Origin: an uncultured Desulfobacterales bacterium
Lineage (GTDB): Bacteria > Desulfobacterota > Desulfobulbia > Desulfobulbales > Desulfocapsaceae
NCBI GenBank assembly: GCA_937915545.1
Contig: CALGIJ010000016.1
Coordinates: 10,657-74,656 of the forward strand
DNA: 64,000 nt
Reading direction: 5' to 3'
The position numbers and the translations under genes are program-made. Within the stretch, counting starts at the first letter, position 1. The number at the start of each line of letters is the position of its first letter. The notes under the pieces are model-generated. The model searched no databases, had not been told where the DNA came from, and saw only the letters and a program-made list of their open reading frames with translations. This document shows, piece after piece, positions 53,697-63,950 of this stretch.

Positions 53697-53893
53697 GATG
53701 GGTGGGAGGCTAAAGTGGCCGGATCTTGCCGGCACGCAAATTCGGTTGCAATCGGCGTGGTCGCCGAGGTATGCTGCAGGCCCTGAAAATAGAGGGAAAA
53801 TGGAGACGATACCGGTGTTTTCGCCAGCAGTATATCGGTCATCGGCGGTGCAGGTAAAGAAAAATCAGAGTAGCCGTGAGGAGTTTGCGAGGT

Positions 53894-54976
53894 ATGTGGG
53901 ACGATCTGGAAATCACGTTGCAGAAGGTGCCGGCGGAAAAAAGGAAGGAAAAACCGGCCGCCGACCAATTGGGGTTCGGGGTGCATTTCACCGATTACAT
54001 GTTCTTCATGAAGTGGAACAAGGAGCAGGGCTGGCACGAGGCGCGCATCACCGCCCACGAGGACTTCCCCATCGGCCCGGCGGCGATGGTCTTCCATTAC
54101 GGCCAGGCGATTTTCGAAGGACTCAAGGCCTATCGCGGCAAGGACGGGCAGCTCTTTCTCTTCCGCCCCAAAGATAATTTCGAGCGCCTCAACGCCGGGG
54201 CGGTACGCATGTGCATGCCGCGCGTGCCGGTGGAGAAGATGGTCAACGTGCTCAAGTCGCTGGTCTATCTCGAGCGTGACTGGGTGCCCGACGCCGAGGG
54301 GGCGAGCCTCTATATCCGCCCGACGATGATCGCCGCCGAGCCTGCCCTGGGGGTGCGGCCGGCCGGGCTCTATTATTTCTTCATCATCATGTCGCCGGTC
54401 GGCGCCTATTACCCCGAGGGCTTCAACCCGACGAAAATCTACGTCAGCGACCAGTATTCCCGGGCGGTCAAGGGCGGTGTCGGCGACGTCAAGACCGCCG
54501 GCAACTACGCCGCCTCCCTGCATATGTCGCAGCTCGCCAAGAAGGAGGGCTACACCCAGGTACTGTGGCTCGATGCCTGCGAGCACCGCTATATCGAGGA
54601 GGTCGGCACCTCCAATATCTTCTTCCGCATCAACGACCGGCTGATCACCCCACCGCTGGGGGGATCGATCCTCGGTGGCATCACCAGGAATTCGGTCATC
54701 GCCCTGGCCAGGAGCTGGGAGATCGACGTGGAGGAGCGGCCCATCACCATCGACGAGGTCATCGCCGCAGGCGGTGACGGGACGCTGCAGGAGGTCTTCG
54801 GCACCGGCACCGCGGCGGTCATCTCCCCGGTGGGAGAGCTGTTCTATAAAGGGGTCTCGCATGTGGTCAACGGGGGGCGCACCGGGGAGGTTGCGGCCCG
54901 CCTGTACGAGGAACTGCAGGCCATCCAGCGTGGCTATCGCGAAGATCCTTTCAAGTGGACGGTGCGCGTCGGATAG
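53894..54976 (+). CDS. ilvE: Branched-chain amino acid aminotransferase
   Basis: A 360-residue fold-type IV PLP transaminase (BCAT group II type). It contains VFHYGQAIFEGLKAYR, the Schiff-base lysine in GDVKTAGNYAAS, EVGTSNIFF and GSILGGITRNSVI. It interconverts leucine, isoleucine and valine with their keto acids. The long N-terminus and overall length match eukaryotic/firmicute-like BCATs. GAGGAG lies 11 nt before the ATG; a GTG at 53876 is an alternative start. Ends at a strong terminator. Confidence 0.93.
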   Translation: MWDDLEITLQKVPAEKRKEKPAADQLGFGVHFTDYMFFMKWNKEQGWHEARITAHEDFPIGPAAMVFHYGQAIFEGLKAYRGKDGQLFLFRPKDNFERLNAGAVRMCMPRVPVEKMVNVLKSLVYLERDWVPDAEGASLYIRPTMIAAEPALGVRPAGLYYFFIIMSPVGAYYPEGFNPTKIYVSDQYSRAVKGGVGDVKTAGNYAASLHMSQLAKKEGYTQVLWLDACEHRYIEEVGTSNIFFRINDRLITPPLGGSILGGITRNSVIALARSWEIDVEERPITIDEVIAAGGDGTLQEVFGTGTAAVISPVGELFYKGVSHVVNGGRTGEVAARLYEELQAIQRGYREDPFKWTVRVG

Positions 54977-55029
54977 CGCAATGTATTTTCTTTAAAAACA
55001 AAGAGATAGATATATTGTTCGTGATGCCT

Positions 55030-55069
55030 GGGGACCGGCGATTTTTTCGTTCCGGTCCCCTTGATTTTT
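55030..55069 (+). terminator. Intrinsic terminator after ilvE
   Basis: GGGGACCGG (55030-55038) and CCGGTCCCC (55052-55060) form a perfect 9-bp stem with a 13-nt loop, followed by TTGATTTTT. Confidence 0.88.
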
Positions 55070-55209
55070 AGGGATGCTGGCCTATAGTTTGCCGCAGTTC
55101 GATATAGCACCCTGATAATCGGGAGAAATTTTTCCTTCGGGACATGTGTTCGGCAAATGCCCCGGTCCCTCATTCCGCAACAACTCATTTGTATTGTTAG
55201 GAGGTAGTA

Positions 55210-55500
55210 ATGAAGATTCGTCCGTTGAATGATCGTCTTTTGGTGAAACGACTTGCCGAAGAAGAGAAAACCGCAGGTGGGATCATCATCCCCGACAGCG
55301 CCAAAGAAAAGCCGGCCGAAGGTGAGGTCGTTGCTGTTGGACCCGGGAAGGTCAACGACAAGGGAGAAAGAACGGCGCTGCAGGTTGTCGTCGGTGATCG
55401 CGTCCTGTTCTCCAAATATGGCGGAACCGATGTGAAGCTTGATGGCGATGACTATCTCATCATGCGCGAAGACGATATTCTTGGCGTTGTCGTCAGATAA
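55210..55500 (+). CDS. groES: Co-chaperonin GroES
   Basis: A 96-residue GroES: IRPLNDRLLVKRL at the start, the mobile loop EEKTAGGIIIPDSAKEKP, and the closing strands GDRVLFSKYGGTDVKLDGDDYLIMREDDILGVV. It caps GroEL. AGGAGG precedes the ATG. Transcribed with groEL 74 nt downstream. I see no CIRCE element upstream. Confidence 0.97.
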   Translation: MKIRPLNDRLLVKRLAEEEKTAGGIIIPDSAKEKPAEGEVVAVGPGKVNDKGERTALQVVVGDRVLFSKYGGTDVKLDGDDYLIMREDDILGVVVR

Positions 55501-55574
55501 CTCGCCCGTCGGCTAGGTTGTCTCGGATTGTTGGAAATTGTTGATAATATCTCGTAGAAAAGGGAGAAATAATA

Positions 55575-57221
<1,647 letters not shown>

Positions 57222-57231
57222 GAAAAACACC

Positions 57232-57258
57232 TGTCGGTGCCCCTACGCGGCACCGACA
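57232..57258 (+). terminator. First hairpin after groEL
   Basis: TGTCGGTGCC and GGCACCGACA are perfect 10-bp arms with a 7-nt loop, 10 nt after the groEL stop; a short CGTTTGT follows. Confidence 0.6.
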
Positions 57259-57265
57259 CGTTTGT

Positions 57266-57310
57266 CACGGGAAGGTCTCCTCATCTTCAGGCCTTCCCGT
57301 GTTGCTTTGC
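57266..57310 (+). terminator. Second hairpin after groEL
   Basis: CACGGGAAGG (57266-57275) and CCTTCCCGTG (57292-57301) form a perfect 10-bp stem, followed by TTGCTTT. Together with the preceding hairpin it should end groESL. Confidence 0.6.
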
Positions 57311-57332
57311 AGCGTTTCTCTCTGGAAAACAG

Positions 57333-57361
57333 TTGACACTGATATAACGATACGGTATAAG
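57333..57361 (+). promoter_or_regulatory. Promoter of tRNA-Met gene
   Basis: TTGACA (57333-57338), 17-nt spacer, TATAAG (57356-57361): near-consensus sigma-70, 16 nt before the mature tRNA. Confidence 0.9.
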
Positions 57362-57377
57362 ACTTCGCCCGTCGTAA

Positions 57378-57454
57378 GGCGATGTAGCTCAGTTGGTCAG
57401 AGCATGCGGCTCATATCCGCAGTGTCCGGGGTTCAAGTCCCTGCATCGCCACCA
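57378..57454 (+). tRNA. tRNA-Met (CAT)
   Basis: The 77-nt gene folds as a cloverleaf: acceptor GGCGATG with CATCGCC, anticodon stem TGCGG/CCGCA with loop CTCATAT (anticodon CAT), T-arm CCGGGGTTCAAGTCCCTG and encoded ACCA end. It looks like elongator Met; a CAT anticodon could also be tRNA-Ile2. The 3' end is the likely integration site of the island that follows. Confidence 0.95.
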
Positions 57455-57489
57455 GCCCCTCACGTAAGCACAGCTTGCGTTTATATAAA

Positions 57490-57530
57490 GCCGAGTGATA
57501 TCAATATGATATCCTCGGCATTTTTATTTT
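57490..57530 (+). terminator. Intrinsic terminator after tRNA-Met
   Basis: GCCGAG and CTCGGC enclose a second GATATC/GATATC stem, followed by ATTTTTATTTT. It ends the tRNA transcript. Confidence 0.85.
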
Positions 57531-57632
57531 GGGGATCTCTGTGGGTTCTATGTGGCGCATAGAATGCCACAATCCTGGCGCAACATCATTTCTCGCTGGC
57601 TCAATCTTTCGAAATTCTGGGAGGTTACAGCC

Positions 57633-59081
57633 ATGCACGTTCCGTCCTACCTGCTCAAAAATTCGTTTGGCATCTACCATCTTCGGCTTGCAGTGCCGAA
57701 GAAGCTCCGGTATCTATTTGGGAGAAGAGAGATCAAGAAGTCTCTTCAAACGAGGAGTTACCGAGAGGCACTGCGCAAGGCCTGGAAACTGGCGACATTT
57801 TACCTTGAGAGTTTCGAGAAGATGGCGAAGACGAACGACTACGAAAAGCTGGTCAACAACCCACTGAATAGCAAGCTCAAAGTCAATATCGTCCGCCATC
57901 CCGATGGGAACATCGAATTCCAGAACTTGGAGATGGACCCAGATAAGGCTGACATCGAGAAGGATCTACTTGACCATGCCGTCGAGTGCTATAACAAGGT
58001 CCAGGCAGTTCCAGTGATAGGTCAATCTCCGGCAACTCCAGTCGCAATCCCACATCAGCCACAAGTTGCGCAGGTGACGACCGATAGCGTGTCGCTCGGT
58101 GATCTCGTCCATGAGTACCTCGACGAACTCAAAGGTCATTGCGACAGCCGCACCATTAACAATTACGCGGCGCAGCTTGACACTTTCGTCGAAATCCTTG
58201 GCGACGTCCCCATTTCCTCCATTAACCGGAAGCGCGCCAAGGAAGCCCTGAAAACCCTCAAGCAGTTGCCACCAAATCGCAACAAATCGAAAATCTTCAA
58301 AGACCTGTCGATTGCGTCGCTCACCCAGCTGAAACCGAGCAAGGTCATGTCACCGACGACGGTAAAGCTGTACATCGATCGCATCGCCGGTCTGTTCCAG
58401 TACGCCATCATCGAAGAGTACGTGACCAAAAATCCGTTTGTGGAAATCATCAAAGAGAAACCAACGAGACGGCCCGATGAAGAACGGCAAATCTTCGAGG
58501 ATGAGCACCTCAAGGCACTATTCAATCCGGTAAACCGAAAAGCAGCAGCAGGTCGTGAGTCTCGCCATTGGATCCCGCTGATCGCGGCATATTCAGGGCT
58601 GCGATTGGAGGAAATCGCGCAGATGGAGGCCTCTGACATCGTGCAGGTCAACGGAATTTTCTGTTTCGACATTAACGACCATAACGGCAAGCACCTGAAA
58701 AATGCGACAGCTGATCGCCAGGTGCCGATCCACAGCAAGTTATTGGCGAACTATTTCATGATTTTCGTGCAGAAACAACGTGGCCAGCGGCTCTTTCCGG
58801 ATCTGACCCTCGGCAACGGTCGCTATGGCCACCACTTCTCGAAGTGGTTCGGGAGGTACCGGCAAAAGTGTGGGGTGGTAGAAGAAGGGCTGACGTTTCA
58901 TTCCTTTCGCCATAATGTGGCGACGCAGTTGAAATACAAGAACGTAGATGTCACGAAGGTCGCGGCGATCCTCGGGCATACGGTTAATGGTCAGAGTTAC
59001 GGGCGGTACGGGAAGCCGTACAAGCCGGAACATTTGCAGCCGGTGATTGAGATGATTGATTACGGGGATGCGGTTTTGTAG
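57633..59081 (+). CDS. Tyrosine recombinase/integrase
   Basis: A 482-residue phage-type integrase. An N-terminal arm-binding region (YLLKNSFGIYHLRLAVPKKLR) and a core-binding SAM-like domain (about 150-270) precede the catalytic domain with Arg in YSGLRLEEIAQM, HSFRHN, LGHTV and nucleophile Tyr in the SYGRYGK region. The ATG at 57633 follows GGGAGG; an upstream frame to 57552 is open. Probably integrates the island at tRNA-Met. Confidence 0.92.
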   Translation: MHVPSYLLKNSFGIYHLRLAVPKKLRYLFGRREIKKSLQTRSYREALRKAWKLATFYLESFEKMAKTNDYEKLVNNPLNSKLKVNIVRHPDGNIEFQNLEMDPDKADIEKDLLDHAVECYNKVQAVPVIGQSPATPVAIPHQPQVAQVTTDSVSLGDLVHEYLDELKGHCDSRTINNYAAQLDTFVEILGDVPISSINRKRAKEALKTLKQLPPNRNKSKIFKDLSIASLTQLKPSKVMSPTTVKLYIDRIAGLFQYAIIEEYVTKNPFVEIIKEKPTRRPDEERQIFEDEHLKALFNPVNRKAAAGRESRHWIPLIAAYSGLRLEEIAQMEASDIVQVNGIFCFDINDHNGKHLKNATADRQVPIHSKLLANYFMIFVQKQRGQRLFPDLTLGNGRYGHHFSKWFGRYRQKCGVVEEGLTFHSFRHNVATQLKYKNVDVTKVAAILGHTVNGQSYGRYGKPYKPEHLQPVIEMIDYGDAVL

Positions 59082-59185
59082 CGGATGAGCGGCGGTAGGA
59101 TGGATACGGAGAGTGATCGGCAAGCAATATCATTGACACCTCTATATCGCCGTTCTCACCGCATCTGTCTGTTTGATGAGGTCAA

Positions 59186-61531
59186 TCAAAATTGCCTGCC
59201 ATCCAACACCGTTCTGATCAATTCACCAATCTCCTTCCTGGCCAAAGGCTTGTAGGCGAATCCCTTAATTCCGGCAGCCTTGGCCTGGTCTTCGGAGACA
59301 AGGCTGCTGTAGCCAGTGCAGAGAATGATTGGCATCTGGGGCCGTATCTGCAGAATGCGCCGAGCAAGATCAACACCGGTCATCCCCGGCATGGTCTGAT
59401 CGGTGATTATCAAGTCGAAAGCGTCAGGTTGATTCTGAAATGTCGTCAAGGCATCAAGACTGTTTCCTCTGGTAGTCACATGGTAGCCGAGACGTTTGAG
59501 CATGGTCTGCCCCAATTCCACCAGGATTTCTTCATCGTCGATGAGCAGAATATGCTCCTTGCCATGAGGGATGAGAGCTGTTGATTCGTTTTCCTCAATG
59601 GCATGACCTTCCAGCGCTGGCAAGAGGATTCGAAACTCGGTGCCTTCGCCCATCCGACTATCGCAGGTAATCGATCCATTGCAACCCTTGACGATGCTAT
59701 AGACCATGGAAAGCCCCAGGCCAGTGCCTTTACCGACCTCCTTGGTGGTAAAGAAGGGGTCGAAAATCCTCTCCCGGATTTCCGGGAGAATGCCCTCTCC
59801 AGTATCTCTGATAGACAGTTGCACAAAGGTCCCTGGCTGCAGATCTGGCAAGATAGCGAGATCGTCTTGGGAGAGGATTTTCTTCTCCACGGAAATGGTG
59901 AGCGTGCCGCCCTTGGCCTCCATGGCGTGGAAAGCGTTGGTGGCAAGGTTCATAACGACTTGGTGAATCTGGGTCGGGTCCGCCAGAATCATCCCGGCTT
60001 CAGCATCGATATCCTGTTTGATGGAAATCGTCGTCGGTATCGAGGAGCGCAAGAGGGCAATGGCCTCCTTGACTATTACCGCAGGCTGCATGGGTATTTT
60101 CTGGTCTTGAACCTGGCTGCTAAATGCGAGTATCTGTTTAACCAAATCCTTAGCCCGGTGGCTGGCTGTTAAAATCTGATTGATGTCGTGACTGTTTGGT
60201 GAGTCAGGAGGCAAGTCTTCACGGATAATTTCGGAATACCCTACAATGGCCCCGAGAATATTGTTGAAGTCATGGGCAATGCCTCCGGCCAGGGTGCCGA
60301 TGGCTTCAAGTTTTTGGGCTTGCTGTAATTGGATCTGGAGTCTTTGCTTTTCCTCGGCGGCATGTTTTTTTTCGGTGATATCGGCAACAAAGCAGGCAAA
60401 CTGCCCTGGTGCTTGCCGGTAGGCGGTTACTTCGAAATGTTTCTGGAGAGTGGTGGAGTAATTTTCTAGATGAACTGGCTCCCCAGTAAGGGCCACCTTG
60501 CCGTATGTTTCGATCCAACGCATTTCGGTATCCGGCATCCTGTCCAAGACAGTACGGCCGATGATATCCACCGCTTTTAGACCTGTCATCCGTTCGAATG
60601 CAGGATTGACAGCAAGAAAGCGATAATCTATCGGGTGACCTGACTCGTCACAGATAATCTCATGCAGGGCGAAGCCGTCTAGCATTTCGCGAAATAGAGT
60701 CTTGTAGTTTTTTTCCGATTTCTTGCGCTCAACAATTTCTTTTTCTAATTCCGTAGTACGAGTTTTGACCAGATTCTCCAGATTATCTCTGTATGTTTTC
60801 AGTTCCTGTTCTTTTTCAAAGAGGTCTACTGACGCATAGTTGAGCGACGAGCAGAGTTGAGTAACTTCAAGTGAGCTATGTTGTACGTCAACCTTCGCCC
60901 CTTTGCTGTCTCCCAGATGCCGGGCAAAATCTGAAAGCCTTTGAATCGCATCGGTAAGTCTTCGAAAAAAAAACATGAGAATCAGGATATTGAGAACAAT
61001 CCCGAAAAGAGTTGCGAAGGCAGTTCCACTCCAAATATTCCGACGCATCTCATTAATATTCTTGAGGCTGAAAATGATGTGAACCCATCCGATAACTTTA
61101 ACAGAAATGACCGGGTTCGAAACAATCATGATATCGTCTCTGATTGTAATGTTGGCTTTTTCACTACCAGAAATTTTTCCTATATTTTCTAACAGAGAGT
61201 TGAGTGATTGAAATACCGAAGGGGTAATGCTTGATTCACTCAGTAGTTTACCGTCCGCTCGATAAACCTGGACCCCGCGAGCTCCCGACATGTGAATGAA
61301 TCTCTCAAGTAACTGATCAAGTCCTGAATAATCTGAGATAAGTAAATAGTGGGCACAACTATCCGACAGGCCTCTCGTTAAGTTGGTTGAACTTTCTATA
61401 ATGACCTTTCGCATTAATTCAGTTTGACTTCCCGCAGTGAACCATCCAAATGTGATAAAAACGGAAACAATTATCACTAATACCAATGCCGCTATCTGAT
61501 GATAGAGTTTTTTAGGATATACAATTTTCAT
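59186..61531 (-). CDS. Hybrid sensor histidine kinase with PAS and receiver
   Basis: A 781-residue kinase: membrane span 1 (about 10-32), periplasmic segment (about 33-160), span 2 (about 161-185), HAMP-like linker and coiled coil, PAS (about 265-385), HisKA with His in GGIAHDFNNILGAI, HATPase with GTGLGLSM, and a C-terminal receiver (LIITDQTMPGMTGVD). The ATG at 61531 lies 1 nt after the phnD-like stop, so translation is coupled. Lower GC than the left part of the window. It lacks HPt and HD-GYP partners nearby; the output is unknown. Confidence 0.92.
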   Translation of the reverse strand: MKIVYPKKLYHQIAALVLVIIVSVFITFGWFTAGSQTELMRKVIIESSTNLTRGLSDSCAHYLLISDYSGLDQLLERFIHMSGARGVQVYRADGKLLSESSITPSVFQSLNSLLENIGKISGSEKANITIRDDIMIVSNPVISVKVIGWVHIIFSLKNINEMRRNIWSGTAFATLFGIVLNILILMFFFRRLTDAIQRLSDFARHLGDSKGAKVDVQHSSLEVTQLCSSLNYASVDLFEKEQELKTYRDNLENLVKTRTTELEKEIVERKKSEKNYKTLFREMLDGFALHEIICDESGHPIDYRFLAVNPAFERMTGLKAVDIIGRTVLDRMPDTEMRWIETYGKVALTGEPVHLENYSTTLQKHFEVTAYRQAPGQFACFVADITEKKHAAEEKQRLQIQLQQAQKLEAIGTLAGGIAHDFNNILGAIVGYSEIIREDLPPDSPNSHDINQILTASHRAKDLVKQILAFSSQVQDQKIPMQPAVIVKEAIALLRSSIPTTISIKQDIDAEAGMILADPTQIHQVVMNLATNAFHAMEAKGGTLTISVEKKILSQDDLAILPDLQPGTFVQLSIRDTGEGILPEIRERIFDPFFTTKEVGKGTGLGLSMVYSIVKGCNGSITCDSRMGEGTEFRILLPALEGHAIEENESTALIPHGKEHILLIDDEEILVELGQTMLKRLGYHVTTRGNSLDALTTFQNQPDAFDLIITDQTMPGMTGVDLARRILQIRPQMPIILCTGYSSLVSEDQAKAAGIKGFAYKPLARKEIGELIRTVLDGRQF

Positions 61532-61532
61532 G

Positions 61533-62402
61533 CTATTTTTCGGCGAATTCTTTCGAGTGTTCCGAGAGTTTTTGTTCAAGAGCTAGATAATCTTGTTCGT
61601 AATCAGCTTTCACAGGATCTGGGATTCCTATGCGTCGAAGCATATCTTGTGCATCTGTATCTTGTGAATATTTCAACACCGTTTCTGTAACTAAGCTACG
61701 AACACTTTGTAAAACCGAAGGAAGTGCCGATATTGGATGAGGGTTGATGGGTTCAGTGGAATAAAGGATACGGAAATTCTGGTTTATTTTCTGGAGATCT
61801 TGTTCAAACACAATATCTAGGGTACCCCCTGCGGCAGTTTCATCAAGCTCGACATTTCTGTAGATATTTTCAGAGCTTCCAACATATCGAGAGATCACAT
61901 TTCGAGCCTGTATGCCATGCCTTATTACTATGCTGCACACATTTTCAGAGCCAGCAAGAGCGATTTCTTTCCCTTCCAAGTCATCCAGGTTTTTTATGTC
62001 AGTATCTTTTTTAACAAAAATATACCCTCTAATTGTTTTTTTACTCCTTACCAAAGGCAAATATCCATTCACACGCCATACCTTGATTTGTTGCACAGGA
62101 TTCATATATGCAAAATCTACCTTTCCTTCTCTCAAATCTTTCTCGAAGGCTTTTATATCTGCATATAATTTAATTTGTAGTTTCAAACCGGTATCATTGG
62201 ATAAACGATCGATGAATGGCAGCCAATTCTCGTTCATCAGTGTAGGTGGTCCTTGGGGAACGACAGCAAATGTGTATTCCTTTTTAATCTGTTCTAGCTC
62301 AGCGCTATTCAAGGCAGTAGGTGACAGCGTAAAGAGCCCAGCAAGGGCCATACTTAACACTAATATCAATAATAACCTTGATAGCTTCATCGAATTTCTC
62401 AT
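61533..62402 (-). CDS. PhnD-like periplasmic binding protein
   Basis: A 289-residue protein with a signal peptide (about 5-32, LLLILVLSMALAGL) and a PhnD/phosphate-phosphonate-type binding fold: YTFAVVPQGPP, FAYMNPVQQIK, KGYIFVKKDTDI-like segment, and KEIALAGSENVC. In the operon it precedes the hybrid kinase, so it is likely the ligand-binding sensor subunit rather than part of a transporter; no permease or ATPase genes are adjacent. An ATG at 62390 is an alternative start. AT-rich. Confidence 0.85.
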   Translation of the reverse strand: MRNSMKLSRLLLILVLSMALAGLFTLSPTALNSAELEQIKKEYTFAVVPQGPPTLMNENWLPFIDRLSNDTGLKLQIKLYADIKAFEKDLREGKVDFAYMNPVQQIKVWRVNGYLPLVRSKKTIRGYIFVKKDTDIKNLDDLEGKEIALAGSENVCSIVIRHGIQARNVISRYVGSSENIYRNVELDETAAGGTLDIVFEQDLQKINQNFRILYSTEPINPHPISALPSVLQSVRSLVTETVLKYSQDTDAQDMLRRIGIPDPVKADYEQDYLALEQKLSEHSKEFAEK

Positions 62403-62591
62403 TGCTTTATGGTGAGGGAGTAATCTTTGTTGTGATATTTTTAATATTAATAAGTACGTTAATCGCCGTACACGATACGGTGGTTGAGCAAGCTGCAGCG
62501 GTTGCCGTAATCTAAAAGCCAGCAGCAGAATGTTCGGCAACCAATGACCGTCTAAAGTGGACCCCAGAGTCCAGACAAAAACACACCGAGT

Positions 62592-63584
62592 TTAAGCTGC
62601 ACATTGGATGGTCACGACCGCTGGGCGGCAACGCCCAGCAACTTCAACTTCCGCTGGTACTGCTGAGGCGTCGGAGGCTGAATCCTCTGTGGAGCGTAGC
62701 GGAACAGAGGATTCAGCCTCCGACGACCGGTATTTATCCACAATTTTGGCACCTCCGCCACTCGCAGTTCGGTAAACCTCATCCGGTGTCCTATCGCCCA
62801 ACGATTGGTGCGGGCGCTCCCGGTTGTAAAAATCAAAGTACACCGACAATCCACTCTCCAGATCCCTCAACGATTCATATCCTCGTAAATACACGTCTTC
62901 ATACTTCACGGTGCGCCAAAGACGTTCGACGAAAATGTTATCAAGGGCTCGACCTCGGCCGTCCATACTGATCTTGATCCCTTCGCGTTTCAACACCCCG
63001 GTAAAAGCATCGCTGGTGAATTGGGACCCTTGGTCGCTATTGAAAATCTCAGGCTTCCCGTGTCTTCTCAAGGCCTCTTCGAGGCAATCGACACAAAAAC
63101 CGGCATCCAGGCTGTTGCTTATCCGCCAACTCAAGACCCGGCGGGAGTACCAGTCGAGTATCGCCACCAAATAAGCGAAACCTCGGGCTAAACGGATATA
63201 GGTGATGTCTATCCCCCAACCCTGGTCCGGCCTGACGATTGAGACACCGCGAAGAAGGTAGGGATAGGTTGCATGCGCTGGATGGCGGCGGCTGGTATTT
63301 GGGCCGGGGGCTATCGCCGACAACCCCATCTCGCGCATCAACGCTTGTATCTTCTTGCGGTTCACCGTATGGCCAGTTGTTTGCAAAAAAACCTTTATTT
63401 TGCGACTGCCGAAAAACGGGTGACGCGTGTACTCTTCATCAATCAACCGTTTCAGCAAAAGATCATTATCATCTATCATTTTGGGATGTTGACGGGAGTA
63501 CATCGTCGATCTGCAGACCCCGGCCAGGACGCATTGTCGGCTTATTGAAAGACCGCCCCCTTTCTCGATCCACCTCCGCCGCAT
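62592..63584 (-). CDS. IS3-family transposase OrfB
   Basis: A 330-residue DDE transposase subunit, normally made as an OrfAB fusion by -1 frameshifting. An HTH_21 region (FFGSRKIKVFLQTTGHTVNRK) precedes the rve catalytic core: Asp in GIDITYIRL, Asp in NSDQGSQFTS and Glu in DNIFVERLWRTVKYE. The core normally ends near TPDEVYRTA; about 60 further residues follow, part of which are encoded by a perfect hairpin (62669-62725). Confidence 0.92.
   Translation of the reverse strand: MRRRWIEKGGGLSISRQCVLAGVCRSTMYSRQHPKMIDDNDLLLKRLIDEEYTRHPFFGSRKIKVFLQTTGHTVNRKKIQALMREMGLSAIAPGPNTSRRHPAHATYPYLLRGVSIVRPDQGWGIDITYIRLARGFAYLVAILDWYSRRVLSWRISNSLDAGFCVDCLEEALRRHGKPEIFNSDQGSQFTSDAFTGVLKREGIKISMDGRGRALDNIFVERLWRTVKYEDVYLRGYESLRDLESGLSVYFDFYNRERPHQSLGDRTPDEVYRTASGGGAKIVDKYRSSEAESSVPLRSTEDSASDASAVPAEVEVAGRCRPAVVTIQCAA
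62669..62725. repeat. 22-bp perfect hairpin inside transposase gene
   Basis: The arm at 62669-62690 (starting CGTCGGAGGCTGAATCC) is the exact reverse complement of 62704-62725, around a 13-nt loop. It lies in the 3' extension of orfB. It could be a transcription-blocking structure or a small palindromic insertion. Confidence 0.7.
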
Positions 63585-63586
63585 TT

Positions 63587-63886
63587 CTACCGGCTGATCC
63601 CGGACTTTTTTTTCAACCAGTCAAGCTCCATCTTCAGCTTGCCGATCTCGCTGAAGAGTGCCTCGGGGTCCTTGTGCCCAGCCGCCGCCGGTTTAGGGCC
63701 TCTTTTCCCTTCGAACAAGGTCTGGGCCTGTTCTTGAATTTCTTTCTTCCATTCGCCCACCGTCACCGGATGGACCCCATACTCCTTTCCGATCTCGTTG
63801 ATGGTCTTCACGCCGCGCAACGCCTCCAAGCCCACCTTCGCTTTGAACTCGGCACTATGGGACTTCCTTACCTTTGTCTCACTCAT
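63587..63886 (-). CDS. IS3-family transposase OrfA
   Basis: A 99-residue HTH protein (SAEFKAKVGLEALRGVKTINEIG..., EYGVHPVTVGEWKKEI) followed by a leucine-zipper-like helix (LFSEIGKLKMELDWLKKK). It binds the IS ends and is fused to OrfB by frameshifting. Starts with a clear GGGAAAAGGAC upstream. Confidence 0.93.
   Translation of the reverse strand: MSETKVRKSHSAEFKAKVGLEALRGVKTINEIGKEYGVHPVTVGEWKKEIQEQAQTLFEGKRGPKPAAAGHKDPEALFSEIGKLKMELDWLKKKSGISR
63605..63613 (-). promoter_or_regulatory. Programmed -1 frameshift site A8G in IS
   Basis: On the minus strand the end of orfA reads TTG AAA AAA AAG. Slipping back one base on A-AAA-AAG enters the frame VRDQPVEMRRRW that continues into OrfB, just before the OrfA stop. 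Confidence 0.85.
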
Positions 63887-63950
63887 TGTCCTTTTCCCTT
63901 ATGGTTGCGCACAGCTTAAACTGCTGTCTAAAATCTGGGGTCCACTATAG

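Larger units (their letters stand above)
62553..63949 (-). mobile_element. IS3-family insertion sequence
   Basis: Two transposase frames on the minus strand are bounded by terminal inverted repeats: TAAAGTGGACCCCAGA starting at 62553 and, inverted, TATAGTGGACCCCAGA ending at 63949, 15 of 16 matching. OrfA and OrfB are joined by a slippery A8G. The flanks do not show an obvious 3-4 bp target duplication. Confidence 0.9.

Noticed and set aside
54977..55209. CIRCE/HrcA operator before groES
   Set aside because: I looked for TTAGCACTC-N9-GAGTGCTAA and found nothing close in this interval.
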